A DNA stretch of 51,082 nucleotides from Candidatus Venteria ishoeyi (GCF_030378065.1 NZ_JAUCGJ010000034.1:1-51082), one strand, 5' to 3'. Positions 1-9,819 are shown, counted from the first letter of the stretch. Made by a program: numbers and translations. The notes: generated from the sequence alone by a model not told the origin.

Positions 1-245
1 TCCCCCCACAAAATACCAGCCCCATTGATGCCTCTTCCCAGTTCGGTATTTCCGGTCAAGTGGCATTAGACACTCCAGAGGAAAATACATCCAGTGGCTT
101 ATTTATAGTCAAAGGCCAATTCCTGCGCGATGAAAAGCTATCACTGGAGCAATGCGAAAAAATCACCAGTCTGGAGCAACTGAACCGCTACAAAGAGGAT
201 GTAAATCCACAAGGGCAGCGGCTGAATTCAGAATGGTATCAATAA
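1..245 (+). CDS. C-terminal end of a TpsA/FHA-like exoprotein (5' end outside window)
   Basis: An open frame runs in from the left edge (codons in phase from base 3) to a TAA at 243-245. It encodes the last ~80 residues of a haemagglutinin-like exoprotein. All 245 bases equal 3967-4211, the 3' end of the next gene, so this is the tail of an upstream paralogue of the same array and not a separate small gene. The tail ends in a Glu/Gln-rich segment with the motif SLEQCEKITSLEQLNRYK. The next gene starts 15 bases after the stop, with the same spacer as between the two complete copies, which suggests co-transcription. A window start inside a perfect repeat could also reflect an assembly boundary. 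Confidence 0.85.
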   Translation, partial: PPQNTSPIDASSQFGISGQVALDTPEENTSSGLFIVKGQFLRDEKLSLEQCEKITSLEQLNRYKEDVNPQGQRLNSEWYQ

Positions 246-679
246 TAAAGTTGGTGAAATATGATGAGACACTATGAAAAAAATAAAATACAAAAGTCAC
301 TAGAGACACTACAGTCACAAACGCTTGTGCCCTTTGTGTCTTTTGTATCGCTTGTGTTGTTTTTTCCTGTTCAAGCTGAAATCAGCCTTTCTTCAATAGG
401 CAATGAACAATTATCAATAAATGATGGAGAGTACGCCATTACCCAGGATTTAGGCGTGACAGCAGGCAACAACCTGTTTCACTCCTTCCACAGTTTCAAT
501 ATAAACCAAGGAGAAACTGCGGCTTTTTCTGGTGCAGCACATATTGAAAATGTCATTTCCCGCGTTACTGGCGGTTCTCCATCCAATATCAACGGCATGA
601 TTAGAAATAGCATCCCCGGTGCGGATACTTACCTGATGAATCCTGCCGGGATAATGTTTGGCGAACATGCACAATTAGA
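1..679 (+). repeat. Long direct repeat, copy 1 (3' end of one tpsA + spacer + 5' end of the next)
   Basis: Bases 1-679 equal 3967-4645 with no mismatch that I could find; the first difference is T680 versus C4646. The repeat period is 3966 bp, the full length of one gene plus spacer. It covers a tpsA 3' end, the 15-bp spacer and the first 140 codons of the next gene. Because the window begins inside it, its true left end is unknown. Confidence 0.9.
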
Positions 680-3600
680 TGTACAGGGTGGATTTCATAC
701 CACCACAGCGGATTATTTGAAGTTTGAAGATGGAGAGCGATATTATGCCAATGCAGAGCAAGCAAGTTCATTTAGTTCTGCAAGCCCAGCGGCATTTGGT
801 TTTTTGGACAATGCTCACGGCAAAATTTCGATGACAGGGCGGAGCGTGGTGAGCGAACAGTTATACAGTGGCTTGCGGGTTAATGTTGGCGAAAATTTGT
901 CTTTAGTGGGGGGCGATATTGAAATTAGCCAAGGCGCATATAGTCATATTATGGATGCTGACGGGATGCCACGAACGCAGAAATGGGGCAGCTTGACTGC
1001 ACCACAGGGCAGGATTAATTTAACCAGTATTCAAGGCACTGGCGAAAGTGATGCCGGGTATATCAAGGCGGGGCGTATCACCATCTCTGACCACAGTTTG
1101 TTAAATACCAGTGGCGCTGGTGGCGGCAGTGTTTCGATTCGCGCAGGTGAGTTAACCATGGATAGCAGCGATATTGAGGCAAGAACGCTGGGTGCAGAAG
1201 ACGGCGGGATTGTTTCAATACAGGCTAACACTATCCGCTTGCAAGCGGGTGCAGTGATTAATGCTTCGACACAAGCGTCAGGCAGAGGTTCGGATATTGA
1301 GTTGAATGCAAGTAACGATATTCTTTTGCAGGGGGCAACGATTTCTGCGGATGCTTTAGATGTGGGTGCAGGAGGCAATATTAGCCTTGAAGCGGAAAAC
1401 AATGTGCAATTTACGGGGGCAATGCCGTTAGAGTTTCCAACCTCCATGACATTAACTTCCGTCAATTCTATTTCGCTCACCACACAAAAAATGCCTGATG
1501 GAAATGCGGGGAAAATTGGGCAGTTAAGCATTAAAGCCGATGATATTACGGTTGCCGAAGATGCACGTATTTTCTCTGATAATTGGGGCACACATATAGG
1601 GGTAAATATTCAGCTTGAAGCACGTCATCGAGTGCTATTTCAAGGGGCAGAAAATTCAATGTTCACATTCGGTACACCCAGCTTGATTACGTTGACAACC
1701 AATTCTGCGTTAGACAATGCGGGAGATGGCGGCCATTTGCATATTACTGCACCCGAAATTGTGTTTGAAAAAGCAGGCGTTGATGCGTTTACATTTGGCA
1801 CAGGCACTGGCGGGACTATCGCGCTAGAAGCGAATACCATTGAGCTAAACGCGGGGAGCTTTTTGAATACCTCGACTTATGGTCATGGTGATGGTGGTAA
1901 TATCACAATACAGACAAGTGACACTCTAGCATTATCTGGCATCAATCCGATTGGGTTTCCAATCGCACAGCCCAGCAGTATTTACTCCAGTTCTCAAGCC
2001 AATTCTGCATTTCCATTCTTTAGAGGCTACACAGGTTCAGCAGGTCAAATTGAGATTAAAGCAGGTAATCTGGCTTTAAGCGACGGCGCACAAATACAGA
2101 GCAGCACTATAGCGGATGCTAAGACGCACAGTGGTCAGGCAGGTAATATTGACATTCAAGTGGCTGGAGACAGTCATTTTGATGGTGTGAACCCCTATGG
2201 TGAAACCGTGAATGGTTTTGGTACAGGGGTTTCGGCGCGGGTGCTGGGCGTAGGCAATAATACAGGCGCAGGTGGTGAGATTAAACTCGAAACAGGTTCG
2301 TTATGGTTATCTAATGGCGCACGTATTGAAAGCAGCACCAATAGTCAACAATCCGCAGGCACAATTAACATTATGGTGCATGAAGACACTTTAATTGAAG
2401 GTAATTCCAGCCAAATAGAACTACGTCCTTATCCGTATGCGCTTCTGCCAGTGCTTCAACCCAGCCCACAAGATAATTTTTTGCAACAATTCTCCCCAGG
2501 GCAGTATAACTATTCAGCCAGTGGACTCTATGCAGATTCAAACAGCCAAGCCATTCCCGCAGGTCATAGCGGAAACATTGATTTGCACACAGGATCGCTG
2601 ACTTTACGCAATCAAGGGCAAATTTCCAGCAATAGCGCAGGCGGTGGCACAGCAGGGCATATCAACATTCAAGCCCAACAAATTAGCTTGGATGACAGCG
2701 CACAAATTTTCTCTAAAAGTGTGTTTATTAATCGCTATAAAGTGGCTACCCAAGCGGACAGAGATCAACAGTTTATATTGCGTGGTGAACTTATCGAAGT
2801 TGCAGACACAGGCGTAGGCAAGACAGCGCATTATATCAATACGGGTAATGCCATGAATTCAACTCAACAAGGCGTTTACCAAGTGGCAAGCCGTGCAGAT
2901 TTAAATAACATACCCAATGAGTTTGTCATCAATGAAGGACGTATGGTGCGCGTTGATGATGTGGGTGATGGGTCGTCTGCCTTGTTTATGTATGACCTTT
3001 TGCGCACTAACTACGAGACACTGGGCTTAGTGATGGAAATTGCCAACTGGGTCAAAGTCGATGAAACACCCAGTCGCGTTCTAACCGCCTCAGATGAGCG
3101 AATTACAAAGCCAAACCCAGCCGACAGCGACGTTTACTTTACTGATGCGCAAACTACTTTTTCACCCGGTACGCGCATACGACTGATGGATGACAATGGC
3201 GGGTTTACTGATTATGTATCCACTCAAGTTGAAGCCGTAGACCAACAACTTAAGCATAGTTATTTATCACGGATTAACTACAATCGCGTTGCCTCGCTGG
3301 CAAACCTAGAACAAACTCTCAAAAATACCGACATTGCTGAAATCAATGGCGAACACTTCATCTACTATGAAGCATGGTTTATTTTAGACCCCAAAGCACA
3401 AGTGGCTGATTTGCCAGCGATGAGCGAATTGACTTTACCTTCAGTCGGTTCAGTCTTAACACTTGAAACCCCTAACAGCGATGGGCAAACGCAATTTATC
3501 AATGCAGGCAATAACTGGCTACCGATGAGACACACACAGCACGCGGCTGACCTTGCTCAACGTGATACCTTAATGCCACAAGCAGGAGACTTCGTTAAAG

Positions 3601-4211
3601 TGACCGATGCAGGCAATGGCCGGCAAATCAATTTTTTTTATGCTGATAATCAATGGCATGAACAAATCAAAAGTGGTGATGCGGGGCATATTTACATTCA
3701 TGCCAATGACCTAACTTTACAGAATGGCAGCGCGGTTTCTACTGAAGCGATTAGTTCAGGCGGCGGACAAATAGATATTCAGGCGCAAGGATTGTTGCGC
3801 TCAGAGCATAGCCAAATCAGCAGCAGTGTCTGGGATGGCAGTGGCGATGGCGGCAATCTAAACATCAACAGCAGATTTCTTGTGCAAAACCATGCACCGA
3901 TTATCGCCCGTGCGGTGGAAGGCAGCGGTGGCAATATTGCCATAGAAACCAAAGGTGTTTTTAAGTTCCCCCCACAAAATACCAGCCCCATTGATGCCTC
4001 TTCCCAGTTCGGTATTTCCGGTCAAGTGGCATTAGACACTCCAGAGGAAAATACATCCAGTGGCTTATTTATAGTCAAAGGCCAATTCCTGCGCGATGAA
4101 AAGCTATCACTGGAGCAATGCGAAAAAATCACCAGTCTGGAGCAACTGAACCGCTACAAAGAGGATGTAAATCCACAAGGGCAGCGGCTGAATTCAGAAT
4201 GGTATCAATAA
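261..4211 (+). CDS. Two-partner-secretion haemagglutinin-like exoprotein (TpsA family), copy 1
   Basis: This is a 1316-residue secreted or surface beta-helix protein of the filamentous-haemagglutinin type. A long hydrophobic signal region ends near the VQAE site at residues 37-40. A TPS domain follows at about 40-150, with RVTGG (101-105) and the family hallmark NPAGIMFG (127-134). From about 150 to 818 there are Gly/Asn/Ser-rich short repeats of the SGNID / GGNI / AGHIN type, as in a right-handed beta-helix. Residues ~819-1137 look different: the GxN repeats stop and a looser unit with D-x-G-x-G and a trailing F/Y or W recurs about five times. Beta-helix repeats then resume. Residues 1-140 and 1212-1316 match copy 2. 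No TpsB outer-membrane partner is in the window. The start is the first of two consecutive ATGs; only a weak GGTG lies upstream. Confidence 0.85.
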   Translation: MMRHYEKNKIQKSLETLQSQTLVPFVSFVSLVLFFPVQAEISLSSIGNEQLSINDGEYAITQDLGVTAGNNLFHSFHSFNINQGETAAFSGAAHIENVISRVTGGSPSNINGMIRNSIPGADTYLMNPAGIMFGEHAQLDVQGGFHTTTADYLKFEDGERYYANAEQASSFSSASPAAFGFLDNAHGKISMTGRSVVSEQLYSGLRVNVGENLSLVGGDIEISQGAYSHIMDADGMPRTQKWGSLTAPQGRINLTSIQGTGESDAGYIKAGRITISDHSLLNTSGAGGGSVSIRAGELTMDSSDIEARTLGAEDGGIVSIQANTIRLQAGAVINASTQASGRGSDIELNASNDILLQGATISADALDVGAGGNISLEAENNVQFTGAMPLEFPTSMTLTSVNSISLTTQKMPDGNAGKIGQLSIKADDITVAEDARIFSDNWGTHIGVNIQLEARHRVLFQGAENSMFTFGTPSLITLTTNSALDNAGDGGHLHITAPEIVFEKAGVDAFTFGTGTGGTIALEANTIELNAGSFLNTSTYGHGDGGNITIQTSDTLALSGINPIGFPIAQPSSIYSSSQANSAFPFFRGYTGSAGQIEIKAGNLALSDGAQIQSSTIADAKTHSGQAGNIDIQVAGDSHFDGVNPYGETVNGFGTGVSARVLGVGNNTGAGGEIKLETGSLWLSNGARIESSTNSQQSAGTINIMVHEDTLIEGNSSQIELRPYPYALLPVLQPSPQDNFLQQFSPGQYNYSASGLYADSNSQAIPAGHSGNIDLHTGSLTLRNQGQISSNSAGGGTAGHINIQAQQISLDDSAQIFSKSVFINRYKVATQADRDQQFILRGELIEVADTGVGKTAHYINTGNAMNSTQQGVYQVASRADLNNIPNEFVINEGRMVRVDDVGDGSSALFMYDLLRTNYETLGLVMEIANWVKVDETPSRVLTASDERITKPNPADSDVYFTDAQTTFSPGTRIRLMDDNGGFTDYVSTQVEAVDQQLKHSYLSRINYNRVASLANLEQTLKNTDIAEINGEHFIYYEAWFILDPKAQVADLPAMSELTLPSVGSVLTLETPNSDGQTQFINAGNNWLPMRHTQHAADLAQRDTLMPQAGDFVKVTDAGNGRQINFFYADNQWHEQIKSGDAGHIYIHANDLTLQNGSAVSTEAISSGGGQIDIQAQGLLRSEHSQISSSVWDGSGDGGNLNINSRFLVQNHAPIIARAVEGSGGNIAIETKGVFKFPPQNTSPIDASSQFGISGQVALDTPEENTSSGLFIVKGQFLRDEKLSLEQCEKITSLEQLNRYKEDVNPQGQRLNSEWYQ

Positions 4212-4645
4212 TAAAGTTGGTGAAATATGATGAGACACTATGAAAAAAATAAAATACAAAAGTCACTAGAGACACTACAGTCACAAACGCTTGTGCCCTT
4301 TGTGTCTTTTGTATCGCTTGTGTTGTTTTTTCCTGTTCAAGCTGAAATCAGCCTTTCTTCAATAGGCAATGAACAATTATCAATAAATGATGGAGAGTAC
4401 GCCATTACCCAGGATTTAGGCGTGACAGCAGGCAACAACCTGTTTCACTCCTTCCACAGTTTCAATATAAACCAAGGAGAAACTGCGGCTTTTTCTGGTG
4501 CAGCACATATTGAAAATGTCATTTCCCGCGTTACTGGCGGTTCTCCATCCAATATCAACGGCATGATTAGAAATAGCATCCCCGGTGCGGATACTTACCT
4601 GATGAATCCTGCCGGGATAATGTTTGGCGAACATGCACAATTAGA
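3967..4645 (+). repeat. Long direct repeat, copy 2
   Basis: This is the second copy of the 679-bp repeat described at 1-679. It joins the end of tpsA copy 1 to the start of copy 2. Such perfect identity around highly divergent cores is what recent duplication or ongoing gene conversion would leave. It also makes unequal crossing-over (loss or gain of a whole gene) easy. Confidence 0.9.
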
Positions 4646-6746
4646 CGTGCAAGGTGGATTTCATGCTACCACAGCAAATAATTTGACATTCACCGATGGT
4701 ACAGAATTTCATGTCGATATAGCACAACCCAGTAAATTTAGTAGCACAACACCGCAAGCTTTTGGTTTTTTGGGTAATGCCACCATTAGTGCTAACAACA
4801 CTAAACTAGCAGTGCCAGCAGGTGAAACTTTGGCATTGGCAGCAGGCAATATCCACATTCACGGCGATACAGCAATTGAAATGAATAACACCGTCACCGA
4901 ACCAATTGACGCAACAAGCTGGCTTGCCGCATCTGGTGGAGAAATTCATTTACGCACTCCAGATGATGGTGTGATTGAATTAGAACGCAGCCTAATTGAC
5001 AGCAGCGGTGCGGGGGGCGGTTTGCTTGATCTCAGTGGTGGGCGTTTAGATATGCGCGAAAGCTATCTCAATGCGACGCTATGGACGGCAGGGCGCGAGG
5101 GTTTGACATCTGGTGTCCGCATGGATTTCAAGGAATCAATTTTTATACGCAGTTTGGATTTTTTTCGTACAGTTTCCCTGAATAGTTATGGCGGTGATTA
5201 TTTGGGTAGCCTGATAATCCAAACACCGTTTTTGCATATGGACGAATCCATCTTCGCCACTACGCAACTATCACATGGGGTGACAGCAAATTACGATATT
5301 CATGCTGACCATTTCTTATTAGAAAATGGTGCACAGTTAAGTATGAACGCATTTAAGACCGGCACTTACGGCAATGATTTACGTATCTATGCCGATACAC
5401 TGGAATTGCGCGGACGTTTAAGAGGCGAGCGTATCACGCTGGGTATGGTATTACGCGAATATCCCAGCGGGATATCTACACCAGCATTTGGTGGTCAAGG
5501 CGGTAATCTGTATATCGAAGCGAAACATATCAACATGGATAATGGTGGTTATTTTGCCGTATCTTCACTTGGCAGTGGTGACGGCGGTAATCTGCGCGTA
5601 AGTGCTGATGATCTGCAAATGCGACATGGGTCTTATATGAGTTCCGTTGCACACGGTAGCGGTAAAGCAGGCACAATTGATGTACAGGTGAACAATAACT
5701 TACTGATGGAAAAGCGTTCTATCACACCCTTTTACGTACCTTTTGCGATGAACGATCCCGATCCGCCAGAAGCCTATAAAACAGGATACACGTCGATTAT
5801 CAGTTTCGCTTACCCAGAAAGTCAAGGTGGTGGGCAAATCAAGATTAATGCAGGCACTTTGGACATGCATACCAATGCTTTTATCAAAGCCACCAGCTAT
5901 GCAAACACAGCCCCAGAGCAACAGGGACACATCAACGTGACGGCAGATACAATTACGCTACGTGGTGGAGCGCAGATTAAAAATGATAATTTTCAGGAAA
6001 CCGCACGTATTATGGTGGGGGCTGGTGATAGTGGTAATCTCGACATTACCGCAAAGCAAATTGATATTGCTGGCAGTAGTGACGTTCATGCCAATAGTGC
6101 ATTTTCCACCGACAGTTATGGTGTTGGCAAAGGCGGCAACATCAATGTCACCGCTGAGGAGATCGTGTTGCACGATGGCGGCGCAATTATCTCCCGCAAT
6201 ATTGGTGATGGCGATGCTGGACGTATCAATATCAGCAGCAACAATATTAAGTTAAACAATGGCGGCAAAATTTCTTCCGAAGCCTTAAACGCTGGCGGTG
6301 GACAAATTAAGATTCAAGCGGATGGAATACTACATGCTGAACACAGCCAAATTACCACCAGCGTACAGAAAGGTACGGGCAACGGTGGTAATTTGAATAT
6401 AGACGCAGCATTTCTAGTCCAGGATCAAGCACCGATTATCGCCCGTGCGGTGGAAGGCAGCGGTGGCAATATTGCCATAGAAACCAAAGGTGTTTTTAAG
6501 TTCCCCCCACAAAATACCAGCCCCATTGATGCCTCTTCCCAGTTCGGTATTTCCGGTCAAGTGGCATTAGACACTCCAGAGGAAAATACATCCAGTGGCT
6601 TATTTATAGTCAAAGGCCAATTCCTGCGTGATGAAAAACTATCACTGGAGCAATGCGAAAAAATCACCAGTCTGGAGCAACTGAACCGCTACAAAGAGGA
6701 TGTAAATCCACAAGGGCAGCGGCTGAATTCAGAATGGTATCAATAA
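4227..6746 (+). CDS. Two-partner-secretion haemagglutinin-like exoprotein (TpsA family), copy 2
   Basis: This 839-residue paralogue of the preceding gene starts 15 bases after its stop. Residues 1-140 (signal region plus most of the TPS domain, including NPAGIMFG) are encoded by DNA identical to copy 1. Residues 735-839 come from DNA that differs from copy 1 at two positions that I could find. The core between is unrelated in detail but of the same type: short beta-helix repeats with GGNL, GGxI and AGTI turns. It lacks the ~320-residue non-helical insert seen in copy 1, which largely explains the shorter length. It probably shares the same export partner as copy 1, because the TPS domains are the same. 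Whether it acts in adhesion, contact inhibition or as a sheath protein cannot be told. Confidence 0.85.
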   Translation: MMRHYEKNKIQKSLETLQSQTLVPFVSFVSLVLFFPVQAEISLSSIGNEQLSINDGEYAITQDLGVTAGNNLFHSFHSFNINQGETAAFSGAAHIENVISRVTGGSPSNINGMIRNSIPGADTYLMNPAGIMFGEHAQLDVQGGFHATTANNLTFTDGTEFHVDIAQPSKFSSTTPQAFGFLGNATISANNTKLAVPAGETLALAAGNIHIHGDTAIEMNNTVTEPIDATSWLAASGGEIHLRTPDDGVIELERSLIDSSGAGGGLLDLSGGRLDMRESYLNATLWTAGREGLTSGVRMDFKESIFIRSLDFFRTVSLNSYGGDYLGSLIIQTPFLHMDESIFATTQLSHGVTANYDIHADHFLLENGAQLSMNAFKTGTYGNDLRIYADTLELRGRLRGERITLGMVLREYPSGISTPAFGGQGGNLYIEAKHINMDNGGYFAVSSLGSGDGGNLRVSADDLQMRHGSYMSSVAHGSGKAGTIDVQVNNNLLMEKRSITPFYVPFAMNDPDPPEAYKTGYTSIISFAYPESQGGGQIKINAGTLDMHTNAFIKATSYANTAPEQQGHINVTADTITLRGGAQIKNDNFQETARIMVGAGDSGNLDITAKQIDIAGSSDVHANSAFSTDSYGVGKGGNINVTAEEIVLHDGGAIISRNIGDGDAGRINISSNNIKLNNGGKISSEALNAGGGQIKIQADGILHAEHSQITTSVQKGTGNGGNLNIDAAFLVQDQAPIIARAVEGSGGNIAIETKGVFKFPPQNTSPIDASSQFGISGQVALDTPEENTSSGLFIVKGQFLRDEKLSLEQCEKITSLEQLNRYKEDVNPQGQRLNSEWYQ
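6429..6746 (+). repeat. 3' conserved cassette of tpsA copy 2 (repeat of 3894-4211)
   Basis: The last 318 bp of tpsA copy 2 match the last 318 bp of copy 1 (3894-4211). I see only two substitutions, near 6626-6640. Upstream of 6429 the two genes diverge sharply, so this is a clear cassette edge. Confidence 0.85.
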
Positions 6747-6756
6747 GCATCTTTAG

Positions 6757-6830
6757 AAACTCCCTAATGTTTCAAAATAATTAAAACCACAGGGGCGGGG
6801 TTACAAACCCCGCCCCACAAGGAAACCCAG
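6757..6830 (-). repeat. Short palindromic repeat, relative of the 204-bp repeat at 11227-11634
   Basis: Bases 6792-6816 form a perfect hairpin: 11-bp arms GGGGCGGGGTT and AACCCCGCCCC around ACA. The flanking stretch at 6759-6787, read on the minus strand, matches the TTTTAATTATTTTGAAAC segment and the following GTTAGGG-like bases of the repeat at 11431-11634. The unit is therefore an inverted and shortened member of that family. It lies in the 268-bp gap between the tpsA array and hsdR and could also end tpsA transcription. A further GGTGCATGGGAACGA motif lies at about 6951-6965. Confidence 0.7.
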
Positions 6831-7014
6831 ATAGTTAAAATTACAATCTGGAAATGGAATTATGCTTCACACTGATGGCATAACTAAAGCCCAGAATATT
6901 GATTTTACATTGCCAGAAATGCAAAAATAGATATTGTTTTACCTGCCCTGGTGCATGGGAACGAAATATACTTTTAGAAAAATTTAAATTGATTCTAATT
7001 TTTTAGGACATAAC

Positions 7015-9819
7015 ATGACTTCAAATCAAAACCCCGAACAAATAGCCCGCGATAAAATTGATAAGATGCTGATTGCAGCCGAATGGATGGTTCAACATAA
7101 AAAAGATATTGATTTAAGTGCCAATAAAGGTGTGGCAGTTAGAGAATACCAAACAAGTGTTGGGCCTGCTGATTATGTCCTTTTTGTTGATAAAAAACCC
7201 GTTGGCATCATTGAAGCAAAAAAAGCAGATGATGGCTATAAGTTAAATGTTGTTGAAGAACAATCAACTAAATACGCTAATGCAAAATTAAAATACCTTG
7301 ATAACGCGCCCCTACCTTTTGTTTATGAAAGCACTGGCACGATAACTAATTTTACCGATTACAGAGATAATAAGGCGAGGTCTCGTACTGTTTTCAGTTT
7401 TCACAAACCAACAACCTTTGCTAACTGGTTAAAAAATCCCAAAAGTTTAAGAAAACGCTTTTTAGATATTCCCCATCTGGACAAAACTGATTTAAGACCT
7501 GCTCAGATAGTTGCTATCGAAAACCTGGAAAAGTCCTTCAAAAATAACCGCCCCCGTGCCTTAATCCAAATGGCTACAGGTGCAGGCAAAACCTTCACCG
7601 CAGCTACTTTTATTTATCGCTTATTAAAATATGCTGGTGCAAAACGGGTTTTATTTTTGGTCGATACTAAAAACCTCGGTGAACAAGCTGAACAAGCGTT
7701 TATGACCTATCAGCCTACTGATGATAATCGTAAATTTACTGAATTGTATAATGTGCAAAGGCTTGCTTCCAGTTATATATCTTCCGATAGTCAGGTTTGT
7801 GTTTCCACCATTCAACGGCTTTACTCCATATTAAAAGGCAAGGATTTAGACGAAGACGCTGAAAATGAAAATCCTGAAGAAAATACCTGGATACAACAGC
7901 AAGCAAATAAAGGAGCAATTCCAGTAGAATATAATGCCAAAGTGCCTGTTGAGCAGTTTGATTTTATTGTGATTGATGAATGCCATCGTTCTATTTACAA
8001 TCTGTGGAAACAGGTTCTGGATTATTTTGATGCCTTTTTGATTGGTTTAACGGCTACTCCACATAAGCATACTTTTGGTTTTTTTGATGAAAATGTGGTG
8101 GGTCAATATACTTATGAAGAATCGGTAACTGATGGGGTTAATGTGCCTTATGATGTATACACTATTGAAACGCAGATTTCACAACAAGGGGACACTGTTA
8201 AAGCGGGTTGGCATGTAGATAGACGGGATAAACTGACTCGTGCAACATGTTGGCAACAGGAAGATGAAGATACTAAATACACTAAAAATGATTTAGATAA
8301 AAAGGTAGTTAATCTCAGTCAGATTCGGAATATTATTCAGGAATATAAACGCGCCTTAAAAACTGAAATTTTCCCTCAACGAGTTGATGAAAATGGTGAA
8401 TATGAAGTGCCTAAAACTTTAGTATTTGCCAAAACTGATAGTCATGCTGATGATATTATTAAAATTATTCGTAAAGAATTTGCTGATGGCAATGAATTTT
8501 GTAAAAAGCTGACTTATAAAATTGATGAAGACCCCAAATCGGTGTTAAATCGTTTTCGGAACACTTATTATCCTCGGATTGTGGTGACAGTTGATATGAT
8601 TGCTACGGGAACGGATGTTAAGCCTTTAGAAGTTTTGCTGTTTATGCGCGATGTGAAAAGTATCAATTATTTTGAGCAAATGAAAGGTCGTGGTACGCGG
8701 ACTATTTCTAAGGACTCTTTGCAACTTGTGACTAAAACTGCACGGAGTAAAACCCATTTTGTGATAGTTGATGCAGTTGGGGCGATTAAATCGAAAAAAA
8801 CTGATAGTCGTCCTTTAGAGCGTAAGCGTTCAGTACCGTTAAAGGATTTGCTGGGTGCGGTTACAGTGGGTGTTGAAGATGAGGATTTGTTTTTATCGCT
8901 GGCTAATCGGTTAATTAGATTAGACAAGCAAATGACAGAACAAGAAAAAGATAATTTATTAACTAAAACTGGCGGTAAAAATCTCAAACAAATGACTAAA
9001 CAATTACTTTCTGCCTTTGATCCAGATGAAATAGATAAAAAAGCGGAAGAAATCTTAAAAGTCATTCCCAGCGATGAAAAAACACCTGAGAAAATTACAC
9101 AGGCAAAAGATGAGGCTAAAAAGCAGTTAATTTCAGAGGCAGCCAGTTGTTTTAATGGCAAGGCTAATGATTATTTAGAGAATGTACGCAAGGAATATGA
9201 GCAGATTATTGATAGTATTAATATTGATGAAGTGCTTAAATCAGAATGGGATAAAACTTCCTTGGATAAAGCTAATGCGATGGTGAAAGATTTTAGCGAA
9301 TACTTGCAAGCTAATAAGGATGAAATTAAAGCTTTAAGTATTTTTTATAATCAGCCGAATAAGCGCAGAAATATTACTTTCAAAATGATAAAAGAGGTTT
9401 TTGAAAAAATAAAACTTGAACGACCTTTGTTAGCCCCTCATAATGTGTGGTCGGCTTATATTGCTATTGATGATGTACAAACCGAAGCTCCAAAGGATGA
9501 GTTGACGGCTTTGGTTTCTCTGATTCGGCTAGTTTGTGGTATTGATAACGAGTTAAAACCTTATGATAAAGTCATTAATAAGAATTTTAAGAACTGGATA
9601 TTTAGACAGCATTCTGGGGATCATAATCGCTTTACCGCTGAACAGTTGGATTGGTTAAGATTAATCAAAGATCATGTGGTGAGTAGTTATCATATTGAGG
9701 TGGATGATTTGGATTATACGCCTTTTGATGCCCAAGGTGGACGGGGTAAAATGTATCAGTTGTTTGGTAATGATATGAATGAAATTATTGATGAATTAAA
9801 TGAGGTGTTGGCGGCGTGA
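7015..9819 (+). CDS. hsdR: Type I restriction enzyme, endonuclease/translocase subunit (HsdR, EcoEI-like)
   Basis: This 934-residue subunit cuts and translocates DNA for a type I restriction system. The N-terminal nuclease shows the PD-(D/E)XK signature as D53 in PADY and E67-A-K69. The superfamily 2 helicase motor has Walker A ATGAGKT (187-193), DECH (321-324), TATP (346-349) and a motif VI-like QMKGRGTRT. The C-terminal part (about 620-934) is helical and typical of the subunit that contacts the methylase. AGGA lies a few bases before the ATG. hsdS begins inside the stop codon (GTGA overlap), so R and S are translationally coupled. The locus is visibly AT-rich compared with pheA and clpV beyond it, which fits horizontal acquisition. 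All key residues I looked for are present, so it should be active. Confidence 0.95.
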   Translation: MTSNQNPEQIARDKIDKMLIAAEWMVQHKKDIDLSANKGVAVREYQTSVGPADYVLFVDKKPVGIIEAKKADDGYKLNVVEEQSTKYANAKLKYLDNAPLPFVYESTGTITNFTDYRDNKARSRTVFSFHKPTTFANWLKNPKSLRKRFLDIPHLDKTDLRPAQIVAIENLEKSFKNNRPRALIQMATGAGKTFTAATFIYRLLKYAGAKRVLFLVDTKNLGEQAEQAFMTYQPTDDNRKFTELYNVQRLASSYISSDSQVCVSTIQRLYSILKGKDLDEDAENENPEENTWIQQQANKGAIPVEYNAKVPVEQFDFIVIDECHRSIYNLWKQVLDYFDAFLIGLTATPHKHTFGFFDENVVGQYTYEESVTDGVNVPYDVYTIETQISQQGDTVKAGWHVDRRDKLTRATCWQQEDEDTKYTKNDLDKKVVNLSQIRNIIQEYKRALKTEIFPQRVDENGEYEVPKTLVFAKTDSHADDIIKIIRKEFADGNEFCKKLTYKIDEDPKSVLNRFRNTYYPRIVVTVDMIATGTDVKPLEVLLFMRDVKSINYFEQMKGRGTRTISKDSLQLVTKTARSKTHFVIVDAVGAIKSKKTDSRPLERKRSVPLKDLLGAVTVGVEDEDLFLSLANRLIRLDKQMTEQEKDNLLTKTGGKNLKQMTKQLLSAFDPDEIDKKAEEILKVIPSDEKTPEKITQAKDEAKKQLISEAASCFNGKANDYLENVRKEYEQIIDSINIDEVLKSEWDKTSLDKANAMVKDFSEYLQANKDEIKALSIFYNQPNKRRNITFKMIKEVFEKIKLERPLLAPHNVWSAYIAIDDVQTEAPKDELTALVSLIRLVCGIDNELKPYDKVINKNFKNWIFRQHSGDHNRFTAEQLDWLRLIKDHVVSSYHIEVDDLDYTPFDAQGGRGKMYQLFGNDMNEIIDELNEVLAA

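Noticed and set aside
60..245. Open frame read as a separate 61-residue gene
   Set aside because: It is identical to the last 61 codons of the complete tpsA gene and the frame is open to the window edge, so it is the tail of a truncated larger gene.
1031..1591. Minus-strand 186-residue open frame inside tpsA copy 1
   Set aside because: It lies wholly within a long coding gene, its Ala/Pro/Ser-rich product is the antisense of Gly/Ser repeats, and it has no ribosome site or neighbour.
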